A stretch of 64,000 bases of DNA from Coprobacter secundus (GCA_000803105.1 JTDA01000006.1:124001-188000), one strand, 5' to 3'. Positions 28,721-38,750 are shown, numbered from the stretch's first letter. Notes: generated by a model from the sequence alone, not told the origin. Made by a program: numbers and translations.

Positions 28721-30895
28721 ATGAAGAACAACTTTTTTACCCTAAAACAACGATTTTTAATTACATTATTATTATTTAGTTCGGGAACATCCTTATTTTC
28801 ACAAGAGTTAACCAAAGATGTAACACAATCGGGTTCACTATCAACAATTCTTTCAGATGAAGAAAAGGCAAATACCGTAAAACTAAAAATAACAACATCT
28901 AATGGAGCTACTCTAAATTCTACTGATTTCGACATTCTGAATAAGATGCCCAAGTTAAAAGAGTTAGACTTATCCGATGATCTAAATACAACGTCTCTTC
29001 CTGGAAATGCATTTGCTGATAATCAAACAATAGAAACAATAAATTTTCCCGCCAATTTAAAAAGTATTGGAGGTGGAGCTTTTAATAATAGTGCTTTAAA
29101 AGGAACTGTAACTTTTCCTAAAACGGTAACCGGTATGGGAGACATAATAGGTCGCTTTGGAAATTGTCAGGGAATTACAGCATTTAATTTCCCAGATAAT
29201 CGCAACTTCTCGACGCATGAAGGAGTTTTATATTTCACGGGAGACGATAAAATAACGAGGCTCGTTAGATATCCTTGTGGAAAAGATGCCGAAAGCTATA
29301 CTATGAAAGAAGGAGCTCAAACTATTGAAGAACAAGCCTTCTTCTACAATAAAAAGCTCAAAAAGCTGATATTATCAACTTCATTTGAAAAATTTGCAAA
29401 AGAAGATGCAATATTCCGGGATGTTACAGCCCTCGAATCAATCGATGTAGAAAGTGGTAATGCAACATTCGCCTCAATAGGAGGATTATTATTAAACAAA
29501 ACAACTAAATCTTTAGTTTATTTTCCCCCTGCAAACAAAACGGAGAATCTGACGATAGACGGCAATCTTGTAGAAAAAGTTCCTGCCGGATTTTTCTCAA
29601 ACGCAAGAAGTTTAAAAAGAGTTATCTTCACAGAAGGATTTAAAGAAGTCGGATATAGAGCCTTCAGGACATCAACCACAGAACCACTTCCCATCGTATA
29701 TATAGAATTACCTTCGACCATGACAACTATAAACGGTGAAGCTTTTGCAAACTGTAATAATATGACACAATTTATTTGCAGAGCAACTACTCCACCTAAA
29801 ATCACAGGGAACTCAGCATTTCGAGAATCTAATAATACAAAGATCAAATTCGGTATACCCGAAAGTGCGATAGATGCTTATCTGAAAAGTGATATTCTAG
29901 ATGAAAATTATGCTCAATGGGTAAATGACGGAAATGGAGGCTCTTCTCAAACAGGACCTAAAGGAAATGGTTGGAGTTTTAAAAAAGAGCAAATTGTTCC
30001 ATACAAAGAGATTACAATAGTCGGAGGAACCGTTCATCAAAATGTTAGTGTTCCTGGATACCAAATAGAAATTACAGCTGGGAAAAGCCCTGAAGAAACA
30101 TCCTTCACTCATTGGGAATCAGAGCCTCAAAATGTAACATTTATTGATAGTAAAGCGACCAATACATTTTTCACAATGCCAGAAAGTAATGTTACAATTA
30201 CAGCTGTATTTGAAAAAAATAAACCATATACGATTATTGGAGCTACTATCACCAAAGACGGAAAAGCACCAATTGGAAGTACAGTAAATATAGATACAGA
30301 TTTCGAAAAACAAGTAGATGGACAAACGTTAACTTTCCAGAAATGGGTTGTCAATAAAGGGGACGGTGTTATAATCAATAATCCGGCTGCAATCTCAACT
30401 TCATTTGTAATGATTGACGGAGAAGTCGAAATAGAAGCTATCTATACAATGACCTATACAATAAATATCCAAGGAGGAATTGCCCCATTCGAAGCTGCAG
30501 AAGGAGACAAAGTAGAAATTTCTGCATCACAAATACCCGGTCAGGAATTTGTAAGCTGGACATCAACAACTTCAGGAGTAGAATTCGATAATCCTAACAG
30601 CCCAGAAACCTCCTTTATCATGCCTCCCAGAGATGTAGATATCATCGCAAATTTCAAACAATATACAGACATCGATAATACAACTTATGAAACTCTTTCT
30701 GTATTCCCTAATCCCGCCACTGATTATATTTCAATAACGGGTACAAAAAACGGAATTTATTCTATATACAATACATTTGGAAACTTAATGAAACAAGGTA
30801 AATTTAATGGAGAAAACATTTCTATTTCAGAATTGCCAATAGGAATATACTTCCTGAGAATAAATAATACTACCATCCGATTTATAAAAAAATGA
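28721..30895 (+). CDS. LRR_5 (BspA-type) surface protein with InlB-like repeats and T9SS tail
   Basis: A 724-residue exported protein. A signal peptide runs to about residue 28 (SSGTSLFSQ). Residues about 60-400 are BspA-type leucine-rich repeats with blocks such as LKELDLSDD, NAFADNQTIETINFP, IEEQAFFYNKKLKKLIL and LKRVIFTEGFKEVGYRAF. Residues about 425-640 contain three divergent InlB B-repeat-like modules (ITAGKSPEETSFTHWE, ITAVFEKNKPYTI, VEISASQIPGQEFVSW). The end, from about residue 655, is a type A T9SS tail (LSVFPNPATDYISITG ending in IRFIKK). Such proteins are carried to the surface by type IX secretion and often mediate adhesion; the ligand is unknown. The module order is the same as in the next gene, so they are paralogues. 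Proximity to susC and shared secretion may link them to the PUL, but this is not shown. Confidence 0.85.
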   Translation: MKNNFFTLKQRFLITLLLFSSGTSLFSQELTKDVTQSGSLSTILSDEEKANTVKLKITTSNGATLNSTDFDILNKMPKLKELDLSDDLNTTSLPGNAFADNQTIETINFPANLKSIGGGAFNNSALKGTVTFPKTVTGMGDIIGRFGNCQGITAFNFPDNRNFSTHEGVLYFTGDDKITRLVRYPCGKDAESYTMKEGAQTIEEQAFFYNKKLKKLILSTSFEKFAKEDAIFRDVTALESIDVESGNATFASIGGLLLNKTTKSLVYFPPANKTENLTIDGNLVEKVPAGFFSNARSLKRVIFTEGFKEVGYRAFRTSTTEPLPIVYIELPSTMTTINGEAFANCNNMTQFICRATTPPKITGNSAFRESNNTKIKFGIPESAIDAYLKSDILDENYAQWVNDGNGGSSQTGPKGNGWSFKKEQIVPYKEITIVGGTVHQNVSVPGYQIEITAGKSPEETSFTHWESEPQNVTFIDSKATNTFFTMPESNVTITAVFEKNKPYTIIGATITKDGKAPIGSTVNIDTDFEKQVDGQTLTFQKWVVNKGDGVIINNPAAISTSFVMIDGEVEIEAIYTMTYTINIQGGIAPFEAAEGDKVEISASQIPGQEFVSWTSTTSGVEFDNPNSPETSFIMPPRDVDIIANFKQYTDIDNTTYETLSVFPNPATDYISITGTKNGIYSIYNTFGNLMKQGKFNGENISISELPIGIYFLRINNTTIRFIKK

Positions 30896-30984
30896 AAGAA
30901 AAATAAATGGAAGTATCACTTGTAAAAGTAGGTAATACTTCCATTTACTTTCGCAAAATCAAATTAATAAAAAAATCAAAAACA

Positions 30985-33900
30985 ATGAAAAAACTTATAA
31001 TGCCATTAAAAAGATATGCTATAATAGCATACATTTTTTGCACAGTAAATTCTGTATTTGCCCAAATAGAAACTGTCACATTAAGTGCATCGAAATCCTT
31101 AGAAGAAGCTTTACAAGAAATAGAAAATATAGGTATTACAAGAAATGAAATTACAAAACTCAGTATTATTAATAACACTGACGGTACAGCCCTAACAGCT
31201 TCGGATTTTTCTATCTTAAACGAAATGACAGCACTTTCAGAATTAGACCTTTCAGGCGATGAAATAACAACGGCACTTACTGATAATGCTTTTTTAGACA
31301 ATCAATACATAAAAACTGTAAAATTCCCAACTAATATGAATTATATGGGAAACAATGTTTTCAATAACAGCAAACTCGAAGGCATTGTTTCCTTGCCTAA
31401 AACACTGACACGAAATGACCTATTTCAAGGACGATTTATGAACTGTCAAGGCATTACCGGATTTGAATTTCCAGAAAATCCTAAATTATTTTCTTTTGAC
31501 AAAAACGGGAATAAATGTCAAACCGGAGGAGATGGTGTCGTTTATACTACTTACGACGATAAAAGAATTTCTCTATTATTATACCCGTATGGAAAACCAG
31601 AAGAAACATACACCATTCCCGAAAGCGTAAATGTTATTGCAAGACATGCTTTTTTCTATAACAAAATACTTAAGAAATTGGTTCTGCCGACGACCTTCAC
31701 CGGCCTAATGGCTCCCGATGATACATTCTGGTATAACGAAGGCTTAGAATATATAGATGTCGCCAAAGGTAATACTCTATTTTCCTCTATGGACGGCATC
31801 CTCGTCCAACTGGCTACAGAATCTTCTGAAGCAGCTTTACTATATTGTCCTAGAAATATCAAAGCCGAAACCATCACAATCAACGGAAACATTGTCAAAA
31901 ATGTCCCTTCAAATAACTTACGATTTGAAAACGGCATTAGTAGACGTTTTTTCGGATGTGCTGAAAACCTGAAAAAAATTATATTCACCGAAGGAATAGA
32001 AAACATAGGAGAAAATAGTGTAAGATACCGTGTTGATGGACAAGGAGGTATATTAGAAGAAATATATCTGCCTTCAACAATTTCAACAATCAGTAAAGAC
32101 GCTTTTTGTCAAAGAAAAAACGTAAAATTAGTCGTTTGTCGTGCAACTACTCTACCTACAGTAGGTAATAATGCATTTTTTGATTTAGGTGCTAATAACA
32201 ACAAGATATATGATGTATATGTCCCAGCCACATCTCTTGACGATTATAAAGCAACCAATTGGGGAGGTATACCAAATACAAATTTCAAACCATTCTTCAA
32301 TATTTCAATAACCGATGGTAATGCTATTTCCTCTATCGCTACAGATATAGCTTTCGAAGGTGACAAAGTTACAATTTCAGCCAATGAAGCTCCCAAAGGT
32401 AAAATATTTGACAAGTGGGTTACTACCCCGGCAAATATCATTGAAGATGAGACATCTTCAGAAAGCATAATAAACATGCCAGCTGAAAATATCACAATTA
32501 AAGCCACCTACAAGGAATTTGTACCATCACCAATACAAGTTATCACTTTAAATGCTTCAAAAGGGTTAAAACAAGCCTTACAAGAAATAGAAAATGCAGG
32601 TGTTACAAAAAATGAGATTACCAAACTGACTGTTATTAATAATACCGATGGTATAGCATTGACCAACGAGGATTTCTCAACATTAAACGAAATGGCAGCT
32701 CTTTCTGAACTTGATCTTTCAGGTGACGAAAAAACAACTACCCTCACCAAAGGAGCCTTCAAAGATAACCAATACATTAAGGCCATAAAATTCCCAGCAA
32801 ATCTAAATAACATAGAAGCTGAAGTCTTTAATAATAGCAAATTAGAAGGTATAATTTCTTTACCAAAAACTCTGACAAGAGCAGATGCATTTGATAATCG
32901 CTTTGCAAATTGTCAAGGAATTATCGGTTTTGAGTTCCCAGACAACCCTAAACTATTTAGTTTCGACACCAATGGAAATAAATGTCAGACTGAGGGTGAC
33001 GGAGCCATATATACCACATATGACGATGGAAAAATAGTTTTATTATTATATCCTTGTGGCAAAACGAATGAAACCTATTCTATCCCCGAAAGTGTTACTA
33101 CAATTGGAAAACATGCATTTTCTTATAACAAAATCCTGAAAAAGTTAATTCTTCCGACAACTTTCCAAGGATTCGTATCGGCCAATGATACATTTTGGTA
33201 TAATGAGGGATTAGAAACTATTGAAGTTACAGAAGGAAATGCTTCATTTACATCAATGGACGGTATTCTTGTACAACTCGCAACAGAAACTACTGAAGCA
33301 ACATTATTATTTTGTCCTCGAAATATCAAAGCTGAAACAATTACGATAAACGGAGACATTATAAAAACATCTCCCCGGTTTAACCTACGCATGGGAAACG
33401 GAATCAGCCAACGGTTTTTCGGTTGGGCTGACAACTTAAAAAAAATCGTATTTACTGAAGGTGTTGAGACCATCGAACAGGAAGGTGTAAGATATAGAAT
33501 TGACGGTCAAGGAGGAATTCTGGAAGAAATCTACCTTCCTTCTACTATCAAACAAATAGGACCAGACGCTTTTTGTCAAAGAAAAAACGTAAAGTTAGTT
33601 GTTTGTCGTGCAACTACCCTACCTACAGTAGGTAATAATGCATTTTTTGACTTAGGTGCTAATAACAACAAAATATATGACGTATATGTCCCAGCCACAT
33701 CTCTTGACGATTATAAAGCAACCAATTGGGGAGGTATACCAAATACAAATTTCAAACCATTCTTCAACATTTCAATAACCGATGGTAATGCCATTTCTTC
33801 TATCGCTACAGATATTGCCTTCGAAGGCGACAAAGTTACAATTTCAGCCAACGAAGCTCCAGAAGGCAAGATTTTCGATAAGTGGGTCACTACACCTGCA

Positions 33901-34224
33901 AATATTGTCGAAGACGAAACTTCTGCAAAAAGTAGTATAAATATGCCCGCTGAAGACATTACAATCAAAGCTATTTATAAAGATAACACAACTACATCCA
34001 TACAAAATTATCAAGTAGACACTTTATCTCTTTACCCAAATCCTGCAACAAACATCATCCACATTACAGGAAGTGATAAAGAAAACTATACTATTTACAA
34101 TACCTCTGGGTCTATTGTTAAACAAGGAGTATTATCACACGGAGAAACTTCAATATGCAACTTACCTAACGGTATCTATCTCTTCAAAATGGGAGACAAA
34201 ACAGTTCGATTTATAAAAAAATAA
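30985..34224 (+). CDS. Internally duplicated LRR/InlB-like surface protein with T9SS tail
   Basis: The frame is open from 30907, but the ATG at 30985 gives a proper signal peptide (KKLIMPLKRYAIIAYIFCTV, then NSVFAQ), so I start there: 1079 residues. The mature part consists of two tandem copies of a unit of about 489 residues. Each unit has BspA-type leucine-rich repeats (ALSELDLSGDE, NNSKLEGI, FNNSK), a block RKNVKLVVCRATTLPTVG, and an InlB B-like module (GDKVTISANEAP, IFDKWVTTPANI). A T9SS tail closes it (LSLYPNPATNIIHITG ending in VRFIKK). It is homologous to the 28721 gene, which has one such LRR unit. The second halves of the two copies are nearly identical in DNA, while the first halves have drifted. 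Likely an adhesin or glycan-binding surface protein; ligand unknown. Confidence 0.85.
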   Translation: MKKLIMPLKRYAIIAYIFCTVNSVFAQIETVTLSASKSLEEALQEIENIGITRNEITKLSIINNTDGTALTASDFSILNEMTALSELDLSGDEITTALTDNAFLDNQYIKTVKFPTNMNYMGNNVFNNSKLEGIVSLPKTLTRNDLFQGRFMNCQGITGFEFPENPKLFSFDKNGNKCQTGGDGVVYTTYDDKRISLLLYPYGKPEETYTIPESVNVIARHAFFYNKILKKLVLPTTFTGLMAPDDTFWYNEGLEYIDVAKGNTLFSSMDGILVQLATESSEAALLYCPRNIKAETITINGNIVKNVPSNNLRFENGISRRFFGCAENLKKIIFTEGIENIGENSVRYRVDGQGGILEEIYLPSTISTISKDAFCQRKNVKLVVCRATTLPTVGNNAFFDLGANNNKIYDVYVPATSLDDYKATNWGGIPNTNFKPFFNISITDGNAISSIATDIAFEGDKVTISANEAPKGKIFDKWVTTPANIIEDETSSESIINMPAENITIKATYKEFVPSPIQVITLNASKGLKQALQEIENAGVTKNEITKLTVINNTDGIALTNEDFSTLNEMAALSELDLSGDEKTTTLTKGAFKDNQYIKAIKFPANLNNIEAEVFNNSKLEGIISLPKTLTRADAFDNRFANCQGIIGFEFPDNPKLFSFDTNGNKCQTEGDGAIYTTYDDGKIVLLLYPCGKTNETYSIPESVTTIGKHAFSYNKILKKLILPTTFQGFVSANDTFWYNEGLETIEVTEGNASFTSMDGILVQLATETTEATLLFCPRNIKAETITINGDIIKTSPRFNLRMGNGISQRFFGWADNLKKIVFTEGVETIEQEGVRYRIDGQGGILEEIYLPSTIKQIGPDAFCQRKNVKLVVCRATTLPTVGNNAFFDLGANNNKIYDVYVPATSLDDYKATNWGGIPNTNFKPFFNISITDGNAISSIATDIAFEGDKVTISANEAPEGKIFDKWVTTPANIVEDETSAKSSINMPAEDITIKAIYKDNTTTSIQNYQVDTLSLYPNPATNIIHITGSDKENYTIYNTSGSIVKQGVLSHGETSICNLPNGIYLFKMGDKTVRFIKK

Positions 34225-34253
34225 TTCTTTCTATACAATCAAAATTTCAAAAC

Positions 34254-37205
34254 ATGAAAAGAAAATATGTTTATTTTTTATTGGGCAACATACTTGGTAT
34301 AAATTCTCTATATGCCCAATATCCGAATAATTGTTATTCAGGTGATCTAACAAATTATCAAACATCTTGGATAGCAAATGACGGAGGAACTCCATATACA
34401 CATGTTCCTCACAGTATGGACGCCATTTTTGTTCGTGGAGATGGAATGGTTGCCAGTATTACCGGTTGGGACGAAGGAGGTACAAATGTCGGACTATGGA
34501 AAGACGGAAAAGTTTACAGTGTTCCTTATGAATCTGGAACTGGAAGTTGGGGACGAAACTCCGGAAAAGCTGTTGTACTTGACGACAAATATGTGTACCA
34601 ACTAATGATTTTCAACGGAAATTCCGGAAATGACAACTTAAATGACAATGGGTTAAGACAATATCCTCCCAAAAATGAAGGAATAGAATGGCAATTAATT
34701 ACTCGCTATTATGTCGAAACAGGGAATGCTGCTCCATTTAAGGAAGGCTATGGGCCATACGGGAATATGCTTATTGTTGCAAATCAGGAAGGAAGATACC
34801 TAAAAGGATTGGCTATCGCAGACAATAAACTAATTGTTGCCGTACCCGGTATCCCCGAATACAATATTCCAGATTCCATAAAAATTTATGATAAAAACGA
34901 AATGAGTACAAGTCACCCACTTGGAGGATTTAAAATATCAGAAGGTGGCGTAGGATACATAGCCGCAGATAAGCGAGGAATCGTTTGGATGTTACAAGAA
35001 GAAAACAATCAAATTGTCGGTATAGACTTAACAAATGGAGCTAAACGTTTTACCATCAACCTGCCCAGTGATGTTATTCCTAAATCTTTTTCTGTAGATA
35101 CCCGTATAGGAGGACAAGAGCGAATTCTCGTCGCCAATAGTGGAAAAGATCTCAACGTGTTAATATATACAAATATATATTCAAAAAATCCAACTTTATC
35201 CGATACTTTTGGTGTCACAGGTGGAACCTTAGTAAAATCTCCCAAACCTGACGGAGGTGAATATCTCCAAGGAGAAATGGGTAACCTGCGTTTTCCCGGT
35301 CCTACAGGTGTAGGTATCGACGATAATGGTAATATATATGTTTCTAATATGTTTCCCGGCACCTCCACTTCAGTCTTATATTCTTACAACGAAAACACGA
35401 AAAAGTTAAACTGGAAACTGGAAGGGTTAGTATTTACCAGTACAGGAGATTTTGACCAAACTCAACATAATATCGTTTACGGAACGGATAAATTATATGA
35501 ATTAGATTATTCAAAGCAAGGTAATCGAATGGATAAACTGATAGCTACAACTCATGACCCATTTACTTTTCCCTCTGATTTTCGGCAAGAAGAACCATCT
35601 CCTATAAAATGTGGTGTTTTCAAACGCAAAATTCAAGGAGAAGATTTCTTATTTGTAACTAATATGTACTCCAGTATATTAGGAGGATACCGTTTCGATA
35701 AAAAGACTCATGGTTACATTGCAATTCCCTGTATGGAACTCAGAGTAGACCAATTATGGGAAGATAAAAACGGTGATGGACAAAAAAATGACAATGAAAT
35801 ATCTCAATTTTCAAAAATAAATACATTTTCAATATTTCCAGATAAAAATGGTAATATTTGGATGACAGACCAAATAAGTACTCCTTCAAATATTCATTTC
35901 AAATATTTCAAACTAAAAGGTATAGACGATAATGGTGTTCTACAATACGAGTCACCTATCTCATATAAACTACCTGAATATATAATAGAGGTAACTCGGT
36001 TAATGTATGATGCGGAACGAGATGAAATGATTGTAGGATGTTATACTCAAGCGAATCCCAATCCTGCACCTTCCGTTTGGGGACAGGTCGGAACGACTGT
36101 ATTAGTCTATAAAAACATAAAAGAAAAATTGGCAAATACCATCGCAAATCCAACTGAAAACTGGAAACATGATCAAGAATTAATCCTGCCTGCGAGTTCT
36201 AAATCAGGAACTGGTTCTGTCACCGACCCAGGAGTCGAGATCGGTACCAAATCAATTGCATTCGCCGGAGATTACTTTTTCATGTTCTTAGCTATGAACG
36301 GTAAAATAAATGTTTATAACAGAGAAACATGTGAATTTATTGGACAAATTACTCCAGGTACAGAAGTAGGAGAAAAAAGTGGTTGGACAGATTTTACTTA
36401 TGCACTCAATGCTAGGAAAAACGACGATGGATCTTACGAGCTATTAGGTGAAGAAAATGGTTATGCTAAAATTATACATTATACGATCAAAGACTTTAAC
36501 GCCAACATTAAAGTAGGAGGAGACTTAGCTCCAGAAAAAATTTGGGTTTTAGATGGAGCAAAAGGGAATATCGATGATATAAATATTCCAGAAAATCAAC
36601 CTATTAGATTTAGAGTGAGAGTAAAAAATATAGAAAAAGGGATTGTATCTCCAACAAGACCATCAATCCCAGGTTGCTGTCTCGTTCAGTTTACTGTAAC
36701 AGACTTAAAGACAGAGCAAATCGTATATGAAGCATTATCAAATGTACATGAAGAAAACATTTCCGGAGGTGAATATATCGATATGGATATAGATAATTCT
36801 GAGCCATTTTGGTTTTATACTCAAGGGACTTATCGTGTAGACGTAAATGTCAACTACGGTAAAAGAGGAAAAGAATGTACAGAAACAAACAATTACATGT
36901 CGTATACATTCGGTGGTGGGGATAATACCGGAGATATAAGCGGACCCACCGGCATATCTAAAACAGAGAAAAAAATAAGCCCTAAAATATTTCCAAATCC
37001 TGCAACAACAAAGTTTAAAGTTGTATTAGACGAAATAACAGAAAATCCATATATTTCTATTACTTCTATTGATGGGAAAAAGGTTTTTCAACAAAAAGTA
37101 AAAAACGGTTCACTAATTGATGTAACGACCTTTCCCCGAGGATGCTATATTCTAGAAATTATGACTTCAACAGAAAAACATTCTCAAAAAATCATTCTCA
37201 AATAA
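34254..37205 (+). CDS. Large beta-propeller-like surface protein with EF-hand-like loop and T9SS tail
   Basis: A 983-residue exported protein (signal peptide MKRKYVYFLLGNILGINSLY, then AQ). Residues about 35-740 show repeated propeller-type blades with NHL/PQQ-like strands: GLAIADNKLIVAVPG, VGYIAADKRGIVWMLQE, GPTGVGIDDNGNIYVSN, IFPDKNGNIWMTD. An EF-hand or dockerin-like calcium loop, DKNGDGQKNDNEI, lies near residue 505. Residues about 770-890 resemble a CARDB-like module (IRFRVRVKNIEKG to ETNNYMSYTF). The end is a type A T9SS tail (KIFPNPATTKFKVVL, then a QKIILK ending). It follows the two LRR genes by 29 bases and is probably co-transcribed with them. No catalytic motif is recognised. A binding or sensor role at the cell surface is the safest reading, although propellers can also be lyases. 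Confidence 0.75.
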   Translation: MKRKYVYFLLGNILGINSLYAQYPNNCYSGDLTNYQTSWIANDGGTPYTHVPHSMDAIFVRGDGMVASITGWDEGGTNVGLWKDGKVYSVPYESGTGSWGRNSGKAVVLDDKYVYQLMIFNGNSGNDNLNDNGLRQYPPKNEGIEWQLITRYYVETGNAAPFKEGYGPYGNMLIVANQEGRYLKGLAIADNKLIVAVPGIPEYNIPDSIKIYDKNEMSTSHPLGGFKISEGGVGYIAADKRGIVWMLQEENNQIVGIDLTNGAKRFTINLPSDVIPKSFSVDTRIGGQERILVANSGKDLNVLIYTNIYSKNPTLSDTFGVTGGTLVKSPKPDGGEYLQGEMGNLRFPGPTGVGIDDNGNIYVSNMFPGTSTSVLYSYNENTKKLNWKLEGLVFTSTGDFDQTQHNIVYGTDKLYELDYSKQGNRMDKLIATTHDPFTFPSDFRQEEPSPIKCGVFKRKIQGEDFLFVTNMYSSILGGYRFDKKTHGYIAIPCMELRVDQLWEDKNGDGQKNDNEISQFSKINTFSIFPDKNGNIWMTDQISTPSNIHFKYFKLKGIDDNGVLQYESPISYKLPEYIIEVTRLMYDAERDEMIVGCYTQANPNPAPSVWGQVGTTVLVYKNIKEKLANTIANPTENWKHDQELILPASSKSGTGSVTDPGVEIGTKSIAFAGDYFFMFLAMNGKINVYNRETCEFIGQITPGTEVGEKSGWTDFTYALNARKNDDGSYELLGEENGYAKIIHYTIKDFNANIKVGGDLAPEKIWVLDGAKGNIDDINIPENQPIRFRVRVKNIEKGIVSPTRPSIPGCCLVQFTVTDLKTEQIVYEALSNVHEENISGGEYIDMDIDNSEPFWFYTQGTYRVDVNVNYGKRGKECTETNNYMSYTFGGGDNTGDISGPTGISKTEKKISPKIFPNPATTKFKVVLDEITENPYISITSIDGKKVFQQKVKNGSLIDVTTFPRGCYILEIMTSTEKHSQKIILK

Positions 37206-37228
37206 TATTTACAACCTATAATTATATT

Positions 37229-37287
37229 ATAAGTCAAACCGGGAATACAAAAATCAAGCTTGTATTTTGATTCCCGGTTTGACTTAT
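37229..37287 (+). terminator. Strong hairpin after the three T9SS genes
   Basis: A perfect 18-bp stem (37229-37246 with 37270-37287, ATAAGTCAAACCGGGAAT and its complement), beginning 24 bases after the stop of the propeller gene. The T tract is short, so termination efficiency is uncertain. Confidence 0.75.
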
Positions 37288-37362
37288 ATGGGTAACACAC
37301 AACTTCATCAACAAACAGACAATATATAATAAACCAAGAAAACACAAAAACAGATTTATCTT

Positions 37363-37392
37363 TTTGTCTAAAAAACAATCTGTTTATATTTG
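37363..37392 (+). promoter_or_regulatory. Promoter of the lipoprotein/barrel pair
   Basis: TTTG at 37363-37366, an 18-base spacer, and TATATTTG at 37385-37392: the best two-part match to the Bacteroidetes promoter (TTTG, about 19 bases, TAnnTTTG) in the window. Its position fixes the start of the next gene at 37417 rather than the in-frame ATG at 37390, which would overlap the -7 element. Confidence 0.6.
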
Positions 37393-37416
37393 CAAAAATA
37401 TCATCTCTTTACTTTT

Positions 37417-37938
37417 ATGAGAAAGCATTCATTTTTAATATTATCGGCTTTTATTCTTTTTTTAAATATAAGCTTTTCTTGTGGAGAATCGTTTAATGAA
37501 AAAGAGCCCGAAATTATAGATTTACAAAATATAGAAATCTATAATCTCAATAACGCCGGGGAAGAACCTGTCATCGTTGAAGATAATACTCCAATACCCC
37601 AAGAAGCATATGCCATACGTATAAAGCCCATCCCTCAACAAAAACTTTCAGAAAATGGATATTACCAATTATATGATAAAATAACTCGCATAGAAGTTAT
37701 AGATATTTCCAACAATGTTGATATCTCTGAATATTTCCGTATTATACCCAACCAGTATAGTAGCGGAAATACAGAACTATCAAAGTATAATGTCTATATT
37801 TTTAATGGATTCCCTGCAGATATAGATATTGCATTATTAACTTTTCTTAAAACCGGCGAACAAAGATTTGCCATATCACTTATTCTCGAAAGTGGACGCA
37901 AATTATCCGCAGTAACCCCCATAACCACCTTATACTAA
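37417..37938 (+). CDS. Small lipoprotein of unknown function
   Basis: A 173-residue protein from the ATG at 37417; an ATG at 37390 is in frame but lies on the -7 promoter element. The N-terminus is a lipoprotein signal (hydrophobic LILSAFILFLNI, lipobox SFSC near residue 23) followed by an acidic segment. The remainder is beta-rich with no catalytic motif I recognise. It is separated by five bases from the barrel gene, so the two form an operon and probably one envelope system. Small lipoprotein/barrel pairs of this kind are frequent in Bacteroidales, and I cannot assign a function. Confidence 0.7.
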   Translation: MRKHSFLILSAFILFLNISFSCGESFNEKEPEIIDLQNIEIYNLNNAGEEPVIVEDNTPIPQEAYAIRIKPIPQQKLSENGYYQLYDKITRIEVIDISNNVDISEYFRIIPNQYSSGNTELSKYNVYIFNGFPADIDIALLTFLKTGEQRFAISLILESGRKLSAVTPITTLY

Positions 37939-37943
37939 ACATT

Positions 37944-38750
37944 ATGCATATATATCATCATCCTAAATATACCGTTTGTTTACTCCTTATACTTTTCACC
38001 TCAAGAATTTATGCACAAGAAAATGCATCGAAACAACTTTCCCATCCTCGAGTCCTCCTCGATTTTAATGTCGGAAGCTGTATATACTTCTCCGATTTCA
38101 GTTCTGGAAATATTTCTGATTGTTTAATCGGTGACAAAAAATCTTCTTTATCAAGCCAATTACAGCTTACTTATTTTTTTAAAAAGGAATGGGGTATATT
38201 CGCAGGTTTGGGATTTACTTTCGGAAGTGGTTTCGATACAGAAAACTCAAATATGCTACAAACTGTATCTGCGCCATTCAAACAAAATTATTATATAACA
38301 TCTAACTTGTACAATGAACGTGATAACATAGCTGAACCATACTTACAAGTCGGCTTCTGTTACCGTATCTCAAAAGGTAACTGGTTATTCTCTCCTCGCA
38401 TTGCTGCTGGCATTACGACCATCAATATGTCACGCATTCTTCTTGATTTAAAAGGTATCGGTAACAACCAAATGGAAGAAGTTCAATATTTAATAAAACC
38501 AGGGACTTATACACCCTCAAGAGATATGGGCTATATAAGTCCAGGTATAGATATCAGCTACCGCATTGGCAAAATCTATTTGACTCTTGATATCAATTAC
38601 CAACTGTTTCCAGGGAAATATCCTATATGGTATGGCCGTACTAACCGATACACCAATCAACTAATTGAAGAAAAAATGTTTTCGAACAATCATATTTCAG
38701 GTCGACTAATGGGTCAAATTGGTTTCGGAATACCTCTAAAATGGCAATAA
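37944..38750 (+). CDS. Outer-membrane beta-barrel protein
   Basis: A 268-residue exported protein with a signal peptide (CLLLILFTSRIYAQ). The body alternates hydrophobic and polar residues with aromatic strand ends typical of a small outer-membrane barrel of about 8-12 strands: LLDFNVGSCIYF, LQLTYFFKKEWGIFAGLGF, EPYLQVGFCYRIS, ISPGIDISYRIGKIYLTLDI and a terminal strand GRLMGQIGFGIPLKW. It belongs to the general porin-family/OmpW-like barrel group. It is co-transcribed with the upstream lipoprotein. Ligand and role are unknown. Confidence 0.7.
   Translation: MHIYHHPKYTVCLLLILFTSRIYAQENASKQLSHPRVLLDFNVGSCIYFSDFSSGNISDCLIGDKKSSLSSQLQLTYFFKKEWGIFAGLGFTFGSGFDTENSNMLQTVSAPFKQNYYITSNLYNERDNIAEPYLQVGFCYRISKGNWLFSPRIAAGITTINMSRILLDLKGIGNNQMEEVQYLIKPGTYTPSRDMGYISPGIDISYRIGKIYLTLDINYQLFPGKYPIWYGRTNRYTNQLIEEKMFSNNHISGRLMGQIGFGIPLKWQ

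Noticed and set aside
30907..30984. Upstream 26-codon start of the duplicated LRR protein
   Set aside because: It would place charged residues before the signal peptide; the ATG at 30985 gives a normal signal sequence.
31000..34000. CRISPR-like repeats
   Set aside because: Repeats here are long in-frame coding duplications, not short repeats with unique spacers; no cas genes are present.
37390..37416. ATG at 37390 as start of the small lipoprotein
   Set aside because: It overlaps the -7 promoter element; the ATG at 37417 gives a better lipoprotein signal.
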